Assembly (NCBI GenBank): GCA_021464245.1
Contig: JADCRB010000030.1
Span: 2,073,376-2,137,375, forward strand
DNA: 64,000 bases
DNA from: Carallia brachiata
Taxonomy: Eukaryota > Streptophyta > Magnoliopsida > Malpighiales > Rhizophoraceae
Direction: 5' to 3'
Below are positions 12,759 to 26,759 of this stretch, piece by piece. Position 1 is the stretch's first letter. Every line of letters starts with the position of its first letter. The translations under genes and the position numbers were made by a program. Under the pieces are notes generated by a model that saw only the letters and a program-made list of their open reading frames with translations, did no database searches and was not told where the DNA came from.

Positions 12759-15700
12759 ATGAGGAAACGAGATTTGGCCATTCTTATGCTCTCCGCTTTC
12801 GCTATCTTCTTCTCTCTTCAGGTCCCTGAAACCCTCCTTCTTCCCTCCCAATTTTCTTTCTGCCGTTTCAATTCTTTTTTGTTTTTTTTTTTGAAAAGGA
12901 GAATTTATGTTTTATATATATATTTTTTGATTTTATTTTAGCACGAGGGTGATTTCTCCTTCAGAGAGGCGTGGTTCCATCTCTTCGACGAGTATCCGAT
13001 CAAATACGAAGCCGAGCGTCTCCCGCCGGCCATCGTCGCCGATCTAAACGGCGACGGAAAGAAAGAAGTTCTCGTTGCTACTCACGATGCCAAAATTCAG
13101 GTCACAAGTTTTTTAGCCGCAGTCAGTTAGTCGGCCATTCATTTTTGTGCATGTAATTGTTTTGTGCGGTTATCCTTATCTGGAATGGTTTCAGGTGTTG
13201 GAGCCGCACTCGAGGCGAGCGGATGAGGGTTTCAGCGAGGCGAGAGTCCTGGTGGAGGTTTCGCTTTTGCCGGACAAAATCCGTGTTGCCTCCGGTAGGC
13301 GTGCGGTGGCCATGGCCACCGGCGTTATTGACAAAACATACAGGCAAGGTCAGCCGCTGAAGCAGGTCTTGGTGGTTGTTACCTCTGGCTGGTCCGTCAT
13401 GTGCTTCGATCACAACCTCAAAAAGCTTTGGGAGACTAATCTGCAGGTCTCTCTCTCTCTCTCTCTTTCCGCTGTGTCTTTCTGTTTGCAGTTTTCAAGA
13501 TTACCGAGGAATTTGAATTTGATTGTTCTCTGTTTTCTGTGTAGGAGGATTTTCTGCATAATGCTCACCATCGGGAGATTGGAATTTTGATAAGTAATTT
13601 TACTGTGAAACATGGAGACACCGGTTTGGTCATTGTTGGTGGGAGGATGGAGATGCAACCACACGTATGTTTCTTGTTTCTAGTGAAATGTGGTTATAGC
13701 CTTTTTTTTTTTTTTTTAGGAAATAAAGTATGACTGGCCATGAATGATTATCGGCACATTTAAATATATGTACTTTGTTGCCATTTTCAGCTTTACTTAG
13801 ATCCTTTTGAAGAGATTGGGATAGCAGAGAGAAATGCTGAGCAGCATAGAAGAAGTGCTAATGAGAAGGAGGTAATCAGATTTTTCGCTTTGTCATGTTA
13901 TAACTCTTTATATGTTGAGTGAGTGTGTGTGTTCTTTTATAATGGTAGAAGGTATGATAAACAAGCTGATACAACTTTTAGTTCTATTTTCAACAGGCGA
14001 ATAACCTAAGAACACCTTTTTGCTGTTTATTTTTCAGGCTTCGGAGAACTCTGGAACGGTCGATTTGCGCCATTTTGCATTTTATGCGTTTGCAGGTCAT
14101 ACTGGTGTCGTCCGATGGAGGAGTCAAAAGAATGAGGTGACCAATTGATTAGTTGTTGGCACATTCTTGACAAATTTGTCAGCCATTGACACTATGGCGG
14201 TGGCAGGATGATTACAGAATATGCTTTTCTGATTAAATATATTGTTCTTCCTCTCTCCCTATTATTATTGTTCTTAGGGTGTTCATCCTGTTATCTATTA
14301 GGTAAAATTTTTTCTTCGCCTTGGAACTTTTTCAATGCGCATTGGCTTCCTTTATGATCTGTAGCACTGCAATCATATATATAAGAAGAACAATTGAACT
14401 ATTTTGCGGCATGATAATTGAGAGGGCACATATTTTACTGGTATCAGACCATAGTGATGTCTGCCTTAAGCTTGTCCTGGAGATATTATGTGTGCTAGTA
14501 GATAATTGCAAATAGCATTACAGTTCTTGTAAATGTTTTCTTCTGCTCTTTTAAGTTCTTATTATCATCATTTTTATGGCTTAGAATATTGAAGCAGAGC
14601 CTTCAGATGCATCACGGTTGATTCCACAGCACAACTACAAGCTTGATGTGCATGCTTTGAATAGCCGCCATCCTGGAGAGGTATGCATTATTAGACAACA
14701 CGTAACTGTGAGTGGGAATTACTAAAGGCTAGTACAAATCTGAACATGTTGTCATTGATGGGAATGTAAATTAACTATCCATATCCATAATTGTGAAAGT
14801 TTTCATTACAATAGCTGTGCTTATTTTGTTTGGCTAACACCGTACATTTATCTTCCCACGCTGTTTGGTTTGCTGGGCTTAAGTTAAATGAGCTTGAACA
14901 GCTTTGCAAGTTTTTTAAACACCCATCTCCCTCAAACCTGAACAAACACCTGAAAATATTCTCTCAGAAAAGGTGGGAAGTTCCATGTTTAAATTTTGAG
15001 TTTGTTTGCTGATGCCACCTGTGTTGGCGATATCCGCTAAAAATATGCTTGCTGATGCATCTTAATTCATAGCTTGAATGCAGGGAATTCAGGGAATCAA
15101 TTCTTGGAGTTATGCCGCATCACTGGGTTAGTGTGTTAAAAGTACTCCTTTCATCGTGGTTTAATCTGATGTAAAATTTTGAAGATCGAGATGTATGAGG
15201 TGCTTTAATGTTTATCAGGATAGGAGAGAGGATACTCTATTGCATCTGGCAAATTTCAAGCGACACAAAAGAAAGCATTTAAAAAAGGTGCCCGGAAAGA
15301 CAACGCCATACCCTTTCCACAAACCCGAGGAACATCATCCTCCTGGAAAGGATTCAACAAAAAAAATTTCTAACTTGATTGGAAAAGCAGCTAAATATGC
15401 TGGCTCAGCAAAATCTAAGAAGGTAATTTTTTCTGAGTGCATTATCATCATGCAGTTTATGCAAAATCTATCTAAGCCTAGGCTTTTTGTCACGGGAGGA
15501 TTTTTATCTAGCATGGCCTATAGATTCCTAGCAATCTCAGTTTTCTTTGCGTCGCCTTACAAAGGGTGCTTGAAACTTTACTTCAATAGAGATTGATTGA
15601 AATAAAAAGCAAAAACTGTATTCCATTGTTGTTTGTGGCTGTTCTGTTTTTCCAATACCTTGTTTGTCAAAAAGGGAGAGAATAATGCAAAGCATCCACA

Positions 15701-17985
15701 GATGGTTTAAATTGCTTTATGCAGCTCCTGAATCTCTGTGCTTTAGAACATAGACAATATTACTAAGTTTTCTGCTATGGAGTTTACCCTGCTTTATGCT
15801 TCTTACTAAGTCTGCTTCTTTCATGTAGCAAGCAATACCTTATCTTCCAACGATAACAAACTACACTCAGCTTTGGTGGGTTCCCAATGTTGTTGTTGCT
15901 CATCAAAAAGAAGGAATAGAAGCTGTTCACTTGGCATCTGGTCGCACCATTTGTAAGGTACCATTGCACCTGCAATGTCTTATAAAAACACCCCATAAGT
16001 TGTTCATCTTTCAACTTAATATGTATGGTATGTGAAATTCGATATGCTACTGTATCTAGCATGGTTAATGTTGTGCCGTTCCTAACAAGTTTAGTTGAAT
16101 TTCTTTCATTTGTTAGATTCATCTCCTAGAAGGTGGCCTGCATGCAGATATTAACGGGGATGGAGTCCTCGATCATGTTCAGGTGCGTGATTGACTGATT
16201 CTGGCTTATCATGCTCCAATTTAATGCTTATTGAGTTATAGTAACGTTATGTGCAAGGTCATTTGTAAACAGGCATTTTCACCGGATGTTGACTGCCTTC
16301 TCATTGATTTATTAATACCCAAAGTTTTTTCGCTTACATCTATAAATTGCCTCATGCTAAAATTACTGGTCACTCTTGTTGTACACAGTCAGTTATGTCC
16401 TCAGAATCATTATATGTATGAGCCAAGTACAGATAAGTACCATACATAGCTGGTAGTTGTGTCTTGCTTGAGAAATGACAATTGATAGTTTCTATGTTGG
16501 ATGACAGGACTTGTTCCTTCTCCTTCCAGGACCTGCTCAGTTGGTTTATGGCATTTGGCCAATATGTAGATCACATGTTTGACTCTGAATATACTATTAT
16601 GTTAAGCTTCTCCCCCACTTTTAGGTTCAATTCTTAACATGTGAATTGATAATGGCACAGAATGCCAATACAAGGATAAATTGCTGTTTTAAATAATTAA
16701 TGGTATTGGGGCAATGGTTATCAATTTCAATTATGCATTTCCATGTTCTGTGTGGAGTGTGAAACACTCAGAGAGTATGCATTAAAGAGCAAAAAGAACA
16801 ATTACCCAGAAAAGGTGGCTGGAAATATGGATGTTAAATGGAAAAGTAAAAATTAATACTTGCTTCTCTTTAGGCTGTTGGTGGAAATGGAGCCGAGCAG
16901 ACTGTTGTCAGTGGATCGATGGAAGTGCTGCGTCCCTGTTGGGCTGTTGCAACTTCTGGTGTACCAGTGCGAGAGCAACTCTTTAATGCTTCTATATGTC
17001 ATCACTCGCCATTTAACCTGTTCCAACATGGTGACTTTGCCAGAAATTTTGGTCGAATTTCTGATGTATCTTCTTTAGAGGTTGCAACTCCCATTCTCAT
17101 CCCAAAAAGTGATGGGCATAGGCATCGCAAGGGGAGTCATGGTGATGTCGTCTTCTTAACCAATCGCGGGGAGGTATGCTGTAATCTGGACCTTTTGTCT
17201 TGCTGTACGACACTTGAAGTTGATGATGAAGTATTCATTCTTTGTTGTTCTCTGAGCAATATTTGTTAATTTTTAATAGCATTTTGGAAGAAAAACTGAT
17301 CCTCGTTATTGTCATAATATATTTGTTCTGCTATTATTCTATTCTAATGCGCCCCTGCAAATGTGTATTAAACTTTGGAGGCATCTGGGGCCAAATCTGT
17401 TCTTCAGTGTCGTTTAAGCGGCCAAATTATTAGTAGCAGCACTGGCAGCCAGCTTGCTGCGTATTTCTTACAATGATTTGAGGACTGACAGAATTACATG
17501 TCTTTCAGGTGACATCATATTCCCCTGGCTTGCATGGACATGATGCTGTTTGGCAGTGGCAGCTCTTGACGGGTGCTACGTGGTCAAACCTTCCATCACC
17601 ATCGGGAATGATGGAAGGTAGTTCAGTTGTTCCCACATTAAAGGCAATGTCTTTGCGAGTGCATGACAATCAGCAAATGATCCTCGCAGCAGGAGATCAA
17701 GAGGCTGTTGTGATATCCCCTGGTGGAAGTATACAAACCACAATTGATCTTCCTGCACCACCCACCCATGCCCTGATATGCGAGGATTTCTCTAATGATG
17801 GGCTTACCGACCTTATTGTCATGACACCTAATGGTGTGTATGGCTTTGTTCAGACGAGGACCCCGGGTGCCCTATTCTTCAGCACACTGGTTGGTTGCCT
17901 TCTAATTGTCATGGGCGTCATCTTTGTCACCCAACACTTGGACTCCATGAAGGGAAAACCACGTGCTTCATCTGGTCCGCGATGA
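12759..17985 (+). CDS. NERD1: FG-GAP repeat type I membrane protein, NERD1 type
   Basis: Orthologue of Arabidopsis NERD1 (At3g51050), a Golgi/secretory membrane protein linked to the exocyst and to root growth. Thirteen exons: 12759-12821, 12942-13100, 13195-13446, 13545-13664, 13791-13871, 14038-14136, 14585-14680, 15073-15126, 15219-15422, 15829-15957, 16117-16182, 16874-17173, 17509-17985; 699 aa, essentially the family length. All introns are phase 0, which makes the joins unambiguous. Signal peptide about residues 5-20 (AILMLSAFAIFFSL). Calcium-loop FG-GAP motifs: DLNGDGKKEV (from residue 55), DINGDGVLDHV (from 430) and the weaker DFSNDGLTDLIV in the last exon. A single C-terminal membrane helix (about 662-684) and a short basic tail follow. 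Exon 8 is only 54 nt and encodes the conserved ECREFRES/VMPHHW segment. Confidence 0.93.
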
Positions 17986-20900
17986 GCATGGTCAGTTACA
18001 TATTTAGACGTTGTCACACAAAATGAGGAACTTTAGACAATTTTAACAGGAGTGGATTGACTTATATGTTGTGAGAAGACGTCGATATATATATTTGTTT
18101 TCCTTTAAAAAATGGGGCATCTGTACTGAAACTTGGTTCAGAAATCTGTTTCCGGCGAAATATTTGTAGTTAGCTCTTGGGCTCTCGTCGGCATGAGATG
18201 GGTCAGCAGGCCCAGGTGATATAGAAAAAGTTCTCGTGACCCAGAGCCTTAAGGTGTGGGCAAAATGACAGATAAAGACCAATGCATTAAATAATCATCC
18301 AAGGTAAACAGAATGGATTAAAAAAAAAAAAAAAAGGTAAACAGAACCTTTTTTTTTTTAAAGTACTAAAAAAAAAAAGAACTTTCTTTATTTGTTTTAC
18401 CTTTTGAATTGATAATCTAATGATCGAAAGAGGGGGGAAGTGAGAGTATGGGTAACGATTCGAATTTTTGTTCGTGTGGTTGAGGTATATTGTTTTAACC
18501 ATTCTAACGAGTTAGGCTGGAACTTGGGGAAATAGAGAAAGTTGGATTCATGAATACACCCTCGTAAGCAAGCGAACCCCCCCACCTACAAGATCCAAGT
18601 ATGCGGGGTCTATACATGACGTTACGCTTCATCCAACAATTTTCAGATAGAACAATCGAAGTCTCATGTACGGCCCAAGCAGCCTCGTGGTCCAATGTCC
18701 TGATGCATTTTCTCCAACATTACCTGCTGAAGGGCATTTAAAAATATTTGTTAATAAATTCCAAAAAAAAAAAAAAAAGACTAAGAATATATAGAATGGT
18801 ACATCTTCTATGCTTGGCTAATCGAGGCAACCCTTGACTACTTGTGATATTGAAAGTTCCAATCGGGACAAGTTTTGGTTGGGAACATTTACATAACAAC
18901 AAAATATTTATCCTGTTCAGTACCGTATCGTCAAAGGCGAACCAAGCCAAAATGCCAAGGTAACCGTTTGGATCTTTTGCCACGAAAACGGTGATCAGCT
19001 ATCTTATTTGTCTTGGAAAGGTGGTTCACAAAATCGGTATTACTTGGATGATTTTACTTCATTCAAGTGTTTGACCCATCAGAAGGAAAATATCTACATT
19101 ACGTACACCCTTCAAAAAATTATTTTTAATGTGGAAAATAAGGCACATATCATTATAATTGGATTCTCATTGGATTTGAGTAAACTTTTATCCATTAAGG
19201 TTTGCTTAGTAATTTGGGGAGGTAAAAATATGGAATAAGTTATCATCTCTTCCATAGTGTTGCTTTCTGTGTCCACCTCATATGCGGATATGCTGGGAAC
19301 CAGACAAAAAGGAAATCTTTATCCATGAGATTTCAATTTCATTTAGTTTTTGTGCTCACTTTATAGTTGATCGAATACACGTAGAATCTTCTTCATAGCA
19401 TGGTTGACTTCATTTTTGGATCCGTAGTATGCTTAATTCTCATTCTTTGTTGTTTCATTGTAGGAATTTACGATTTTAGTTCCATTTTTATGTTATAATT
19501 ACATTATGTTACATGTCAAAAAACTATTCATTTTAAAAGTTTAAACTAAAAGATAAATCACATATCGGAAATGCTAATTAACAAAATTATGTTAAAAAAA
19601 TTAACACAACATATGTGCAAATGACCGCACAGTGAGAAAACAATTAATCGTTAGATTAAGTAATCATATGGTACCTTCAAATGAACTACGCATCAAGCCC
19701 GCTACGCGTCTCGTGTAGAGAAATAAAGAATAAGGAACGGCTAAGATTAGACACATAATGTCATGTTTGGGCATCCAGTCTAGGCAGACCAAAAGCCTAA
19801 TTCCTCCAAGTCCAAGCACAATTCGTCCACACTTAGCCGTGATTACTTCATAACAGTGCTGTTTAAGTGACTTTGGACACAGATGAGGGAGTCAACTAAT
19901 TAGCCGACTGAAAAAGGGCTATAATTACTTCATTATGGTGATGCTAAGTGAATTAGGTACAAAATAGTAGCAACTAGCAAATCAATTATGCATCCTAATT
20001 CCATTATTTTAGGCTTGATCACACTAGCTGAGTAGGGGGATTGACTGCAAGGCAAGCTGAAAGCCACCAAAGTACTTACAATGACACCACCATGTAAGGA
20101 CACAATATCTATAATAAAACTTGGCCATTGGCAAGGCAGCTGTAAAAATGGTGGGAAAGAGCTAGTTGAAGTGACACTTAATCAAAATATTGTAGCACTT
20201 TCAAGTTTCAACTAGACCATGTGACAAAAAAAAGGGCACAAAGAAACCCCTTTTAAATATTTTCCAAGAATTTCCAAAAATAGCAATTTAGATTATATGT
20301 TAGGCCACCAGGGAACTCTAAGATCAAACTTTAGTTCAAACTGAAATGTGCAAGACATTAGCTGAGAGCCTATTGGAACTAGACAATATACTTAGTACAG
20401 TACTCGTCTGTATTGACTGTTTCCCTTAGGCCCGCCTTTATATTTACACAAGACATGGCAAACCCATCTAGAAACATTTGGCATCATCTTGATCATGATC
20501 ACATCAAGTTGGGCAACAAGCATGCATTTCCTCCACATGAGTTTTAATATGCAAGACGGTGAACTGAAATGGGCAAGTCAATTACGTATCCCTGGGTCAA
20601 AAGGCTAGGTCACCACACGAACGGCCATTAGTGTACATTTACCTATCCCACATAATACCTTCCAGTCCACTTACCATAAAATTGAGTTTCACAGTTTGTA
20701 ATTATCTAAAATTTTGAATTTGACATTAATCTGTTTGATGGTTCTTTCAAATTTGTGTAGTGGCAATGAATCAATGGTTATTGGCATGAAATTCTTTACG
20801 AGGAGTGTGAAGTAACGCAACTAACTTCTTGGCTATCAATTAATTAATTAACAAGTGTAAAAGGATACTATCAATGCACGAGGTTTTCATATGGCAGAAT

Positions 20901-23900
20901 CTAAAAAGGATAAGATGCACACCTTATACTTTGTTTCGAAAAGAGGTTGTTTTTACAAATCTATGGTATTGATTTGCGTTAATAAAGCTTTTTATCAATG
21001 CACGAAGATTATGCAGTGAATAAATAAACAGTAATATAAATCGTTGAATTGTAAAAGATATATTAAATTTAAAAATATTTATAAACTAATAAATATTAGT
21101 GAATAAATTGTGCCCTTTCATACTATCCCTTTTTACACAGTCATGTGAGGCGCTTTTTTTCTTTTTTGGCTTACGATAAAGAAAATAGAAAGGCAGGGAG
21201 GAGTTTCAACCCGAAGAAGCAACTTGTCTCCAATGTTTAAAATCGTCACGGGCTCACTGACTTCATATATGGACATTATTTTAAGAGACTGAGTTGACTA
21301 ATGATCCAGATCTATTACACAAAAGAAGGAATCGAGTAAATGATAGAACAATTCATTTACTGTCACTCACTCGGACCCCACACTCGATATACCTAGACCA
21401 GACCACGATAGGCCATTAAGAAAATTAGGCAGAAAATGTTAAAGAGCAAGAGGCAAAAAAAAAAAAAAAAAATGATTGTGGTCCGATGTTACATCTTTGG
21501 CTTCATGTCACTCTCAAAAGCTTACCTTGACATTCTCATCAGAGACAGCCATATAGAACAGAAACGTCAAGGCTTTATGAGCAAATTAGTGTTGTCTTGT
21601 TTTAAGAGATCAAGTTATTGATCATTCAACGAAGAAATTTTTTTTTCTTTTGCTTTTTTTTTAAAAAATAAATCAAGTAAAGTTTTGTTAAGAGTTAAGT
21701 GTCGCATTACAAAAACAAAGCTAAACGAAATGAGTATTAAGGTCAGACAATGAGATTAGATTGTTTAGTCGTGTCCTGTTTCACTAAGCTATCGGCCACA
21801 AAAATAGAATTCTTGCTAATATGCTCATAAACACCATCACAAACAGAAAGAGATTGAAACTTTGGAAAAAAAAAAAAAAAAGAGGCCACTCTGAGCTTTC
21901 ATGGACTACTCCTTTTGCTTCAACCAAGTGAGGGCTATAATTGAGACAGACTGTAAGACGAACGACGGATTCTTTAGGTAATTAGGTTGTCATTAGATGC
22001 TGGTAGCTCAATTAATTTTAAGATGGTTAACATTTCAGCATGGTTTGATTTTTTTTTTTTTTTTTTGGCTTTTTCCCCCTTTGTGGAAGTATTGAGAAAG
22101 ATTAAGGACACTTGACAACCAACTTGATTTACAATAGAAAATAGTGAAAAAAAATGTTTTAGGAATACAACCCCAATCTAAATTAAGATTACTGTTTAAT
22201 TAAGCATATCTAATTAAGTCTTATCTTTGACAACTGATTAAGTGTGTGCAGGTTAAAAGATACAGGCAGACATACAGTACATTCAAAAGAATAATTATTT
22301 GCTTATTTTTTTTAATTTAATTATCTAATAGTATATATCATTTTGATCATATCTAACTTGCATCCACCAAATATTTTCCTTTATTAATTTGGTTGGCAGG
22401 GGAATCTCAACTGGACTTTGATAGGGTCATTTTCAGAAGTTATGGTCCTAGAGAGAGCTTTGCCATATGTTGGCAAATTGAAGTAGGGCTTTGAGAATCG
22501 AGAGACTCTGCTGTGACAAAAACGGTCCTAAATCTTAATATGACAGAGAGAAAGACCACTGCGTATTCTGTCCCCTTAGAATCCAAATGCACGCCCGCTT
22601 TTTAATGGCTCGAATAGTGGCAGCAAGATCTATTTATTAGTGGGAACTGCCACGATTGACAAGAAAACTGATAAGGTTCTTGAAAATGTAATGCATCAGA
22701 AGCCCAAAAAAAAAAAAAAAAACAAAGAAAAGCGAAATCCTGCAAGAGGGTATGTATTTTGTATGTGAATATTTAATATTCTAGGTAATTAATCAGTATT
22801 TTAACAATGTATTTTGTGTGTATATTAACTATATTTACTGGTATACTCTCATGTTCAAAGGATTCAAGTGCTTCCCTCTCTCCGCTAATTACTAACAAGC
22901 CCAAGGAGTGTTTTGTTTTGGTGTTACTAATTACTGTTATTATTATTAATTGTTGATTGTTGTTATTAATTATTGATTATTATTGCTGATAAATAAAATG
23001 AAATGATAGTATTTGATTAAATTAATACTAACTATTGTTTATCAAGTAATAAAATAACTATTTTAAACATTATAATTCTCTTTTTTTGAAACAGATTATC
23101 TTTTTATTTCTAACTAATCTAAACTAGTATTACAAAATATATCTTATACATTTATAAATAAAAAATTATTAAATGTGTGACCTGAAGGTCAACTAAAATT
23201 TATAATAAATATTATTTTTTAAAAATATTATTTTTACTCTATAAATTTTTGTGCTTGAAAAAATAATATTATTTTTATTGTTTAAGTTAATATTCACATA
23301 ATAAAAATTATAGAAAAGAGAAAAAAAAGAGACAAATGAAGGAGGGAAGCCACTGCACTTAAAATAACATTATTTTTATGATAAAAACATACTTGACCTA
23401 CATAAAATTTTAACTAATGATATTATTTTATTGTACTGTACACACACAAAAAGTTGAAAGAAAAAATTTATTAATTTAGCTTCTCTTCTGTTCATGCAAT
23501 TTTAACAAAATAATATTATTTTATTTTTATTATACTATTCACGGTTCACAAATAAGTCAAAAACAAAAAAAAATCACGGTTCACAAAGATAAGTTAAAAA
23601 AACAGTTGCTATAAAGTCTACCCGTACATTCATATGGTCAACACAAACAAAGAAGAAGCGTCTCTCCTGTGCATCATTGTACAGTTGGCAGTAAAGTATT
23701 TAGTCTAAATATTAATTTTATAATTATATTATTCATCAACTGTCAATAAAAATAAAAAATAAAAGAATCTTATTTTTTCAATTAACAATTATTTATGTCT
23801 TTTAGCAATAACAACAGCACCTAAAAAAACAACTAAATATTATTTATCTTATTTTTTAATTTTTAACAATAACAACAACCTTTATCAGTAAAACCAAACA

Positions 23901-25000
23901 CCAGTGACTTATCGATGTATTATATTCTTCCTAAAAAGAGAGAGAGAGAGCTCCAAAAATTAAACGAGGCAAATATCTCAAAATCAATTGTATCAGGTGA
24001 AATCTGAAATAGAAATATTACAATCAAGAAACCAATTAACTTTTAATTGAATGCTACCGAGGATCACTCCTCAAAATATATATAAGAACAAATTTAAATT
24101 TTAGTATCTGAATTTCAGTATCATAATTTCGAATAAAAACAAATTTAATTGTGTTGTTTTTAACTTATAGGACTTTAGTAGGGAAAAAAAAAAGACATAT
24201 ATATATATATTTAAAATTAAAATAAAATAATTTTATTATTATGTCAAAACTCTTCCTGCCATAAAAAAATAAAATAAATTATTATTTATTTGTTTATTAT
24301 GGGGATTCGTGATTTCATGGAACCCACACAAATGACGCCGACGGTGGGCAAGTAAAAGACGGAGGAAGGAGTGGACCCAGCGGGCCCAGAAAGCATGCGG
24401 AGGTTCCCCAGAGTTCCCTGAAAAAGTCTTTTATTACTGAGGTTGATCATTTATTTAATTAATTAAGGGTTGTCTCTTAATTAATAAGTAGAGGTTTAAA
24501 TCTCACGAAATCTCATTTTTTCATATCTAAATATTTATTAGAATTCTTTATAGACCATAAAAAAAAAAAACAAAAGTCTCTTATTAGTTATTATGGATTT
24601 CCCATTTCCTCTTTATTATCCACTGAATCCGATCCATTCCCATCTTCCTACACGACACGATCAACAAAATAATGAAATCACTCTTTTTCTGTTTTTTTTT
24701 TTTTTAAAAAAAAAATTGTCAGAAAATTTATTCAAAATTTATTCAGAATAATGTAAATATAACTTTATTTTGAGTTTCATGTAAATAAAAAATAACATAT
24801 AAAACTTAAAATAATATTAATATGACGTTATTTTAATTGAATTCTGATTAAATCTTCTACCATGTAACAGCATTTTTTTTCATCCTTTATCATTAAATTA
24901 TATTCATAAAAAAAAAATTAAATTTTTTTTGGGTGCATAGAATACAATAAATGTTGAGAATATGTAGTCGAGCTTATTGTTCTTACTCCATAGACATTGT
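17986..25000. other. Gene-poor AT-rich region, western part of desert
   Basis: The first few hundred bases are the 3' flank of the NERD1-type gene. The rest has many A/T homopolymers and no coding frame I can support. Open frames of 60-80 codons near 18.4-19.0 kb on the - strand have no recognisable domain. An imperfect local duplication (19845-19886 against 19922-19963, around ATTACTTCAT) and a copy of the dispersed repeat at 19524-19570 are present. Confidence 0.6.
19524..19570. repeat. Dispersed repeat, degraded copy 1
   Basis: Shares the word order TATTCA..TTTAAA..TTTAAACT..GAT.AAT with copies at 25008-25076 and 48875-48945. It is the shortest and weakest of the three. The family resembles a common degraded plant transposon motif (A-C-T-C-A-A-A-A-G-C-T-T-A-A-A-C-T type), but I cannot assign it. 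Confidence 0.4.
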
Positions 25001-25007
25001 TAATAAA

Positions 25008-25076
25008 TTATTCAATTTAAAAATTTAAACTGGTAAATGAGATTTAAGAATAAATTATATATTAAATTCTAACATA
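25008..25076. repeat. Dispersed repeat, degraded copy 2
   Basis: Aligns over about 70 bp with 48875-48945: both run from TTCAA(C/T)T through TTAAACT to TTAAA(C/T)TCTAACATA, with the same internal order of motifs. This is direct evidence of a dispersed family in the window. Confidence 0.6.
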
Positions 25077-26301
25077 CCTACTAACATATTATAATGATAA
25101 AAACTTATAATTAAATATAAGAGTTGCGTAATTTAAACAGAAAATTTACCGGTCACGAAACCCTGATATTAAGTTAAGAAACACCAAACACAAAACGAAC
25201 AACACGAACGATATTTGCTCAAAGGAGGAAAAAAGGGAAAGGAAACAAAGAAAAAGAAGAGGAATTAGAAGGAGCCTCCAATTAGAAGATGGAACGAATG
25301 AGTTGTGCCTTTGGCTGAGGAGGAGGCGACCAAATCTTTTGCCCATATTTTCGACTTCTCCCAGATCACATGCTTTGACAGTGACTCCAAAGTTTTTTTT
25401 TTAATTTTTTTTAAAATTTTTATAATTTGGTCTAAATATAAACACCATAGTTTTGCAGTTCATATTCTGTTCTTTTTCTCCACTCAAAGCCAAGAAGGAA
25501 ACAACAAACGGAGACGACCTTGCCAGTGGACAAGAAATTTGAGTCAATCCCCTATAAATAAATTTTTTTTTTTCAAATTTCCACTTTTTTTTTTCCTTTA
25601 ATTAATAAAAAAAACTTGAAAATATTACATAGGGAGTTTTAAAAAATTTTAAAATAATATAAGTCTTTAGACTGTAGAATTCAAAAAAAATTTAAAAATA
25701 AATTATTAAATATTATTGAACAAAATTTTATTATTCTGTTAATTTAATTAAGCAAAATTATGTAACAGTACTTCTAAATAAATTCTTTTCCAATCAACAT
25801 GCGATGGAACGTCATGTCTAAGCAGGTTCACCAAAAGTGGTAGTTGCTAATAACGTGTAATATAGAATCTTTTGTTTATATAAACCCACAACATTTAGTT
25901 AACCTTGGGATTGGCAATTTTCTAGACCTGCCCTAAAATCGCCCTAATACATATAGCTATGTGAAAACCAGCAGGCGTTGTCAGTTTCTAGTTTCACTCT
26001 GGTTAAAAACTTGAAGTTTGGCGTTAATTGTTTTCTTAACATGATATCGAAGCTAATAATCTTGTTCAAGTCATGTTATCATTATCCAATTAAATTGATC
26101 GAGTTTCACCACTAAGAACTAAGAAGCATACGGAAAATTTCTTTTAACTTGATGCTGGTTACTTGTAACATCTTGTGACATTTGTCTAAAGATGTAATCA
26201 GACTTATATGTATATGTATATAAATAAGTATATGGTATTTTAATTGATCTATAGTTATTAAAAAAATCAAAATAGGTAAAAATTTCACATTTATAGAGAC
26301 T

Positions 26302-26458
26302 GAAAATGATTAGATGTGTCACTAATCACACGATTTAATAATTTTATCTCTTAATTTTTTTACTTTAATTTTAAATCTAAAATTTGATTGTTAATCCTTA
26401 TAAATTAGAAAAATGATTAGACATAAAATATAAAGAGAATCCACACCAATCATTTTTC
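26302..26458. repeat. Possible short MITE with imperfect terminal inverted repeats
   Basis: The left end GAAAATGATTAGATGTG (26302-26318) is an imperfect reverse complement of CACACCAATCATTTTTC (26442-26458). A further internal copy of the motif lies at 26408-26424. No clear target-site duplication was seen, so the boundaries are tentative. Confidence 0.35.
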
Positions 26459-26505
26459 TGGACATTTGTGTGCATGTGTGTGGTGATTGGTGAATATAAG
26501 TGGGA

Positions 26506-26532
26506 TGTGTGTGTGTGTGTGTGTGTGTGTGT
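26506..26532. repeat. TG dinucleotide microsatellite
   Basis: About 13 uninterrupted TG units in intergenic DNA, within a longer TG-rich stretch starting near 26468. Confidence 0.95.
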
Positions 26533-26722
26533 TGGGGTGTGCAAGCTTAGCTGCTAGAAAGAAGCTTAGGCTCAGGAGGTGAGAGGTCAACCATGGGAAC
26601 AAACACTGGGCTCGAGAACGTGAGAGACAGAAACATGCAGAGATGGAGGGGCTGAGGCAGACAACTATAAATTATTGGGAATCCCACACCATCATTCACA
26701 GATATACTCCTCTTTTTCACAA

Positions 26723-26757
<35 letters not shown>
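26723..26757. repeat. AAT trinucleotide microsatellite
   Basis: About eleven perfect AAT units. On the - strand the run reads as poly-Tyr in one frame, which produces a spurious open frame. Confidence 0.95.

Positions 26758-26759
<2 letters not shown>

Noticed and set aside
18504..18983. Frames of 63 and 81 codons on the - strand
   Set aside because: No recognisable domain, no splice-compatible neighbours; interrupted by A/T homopolymers.
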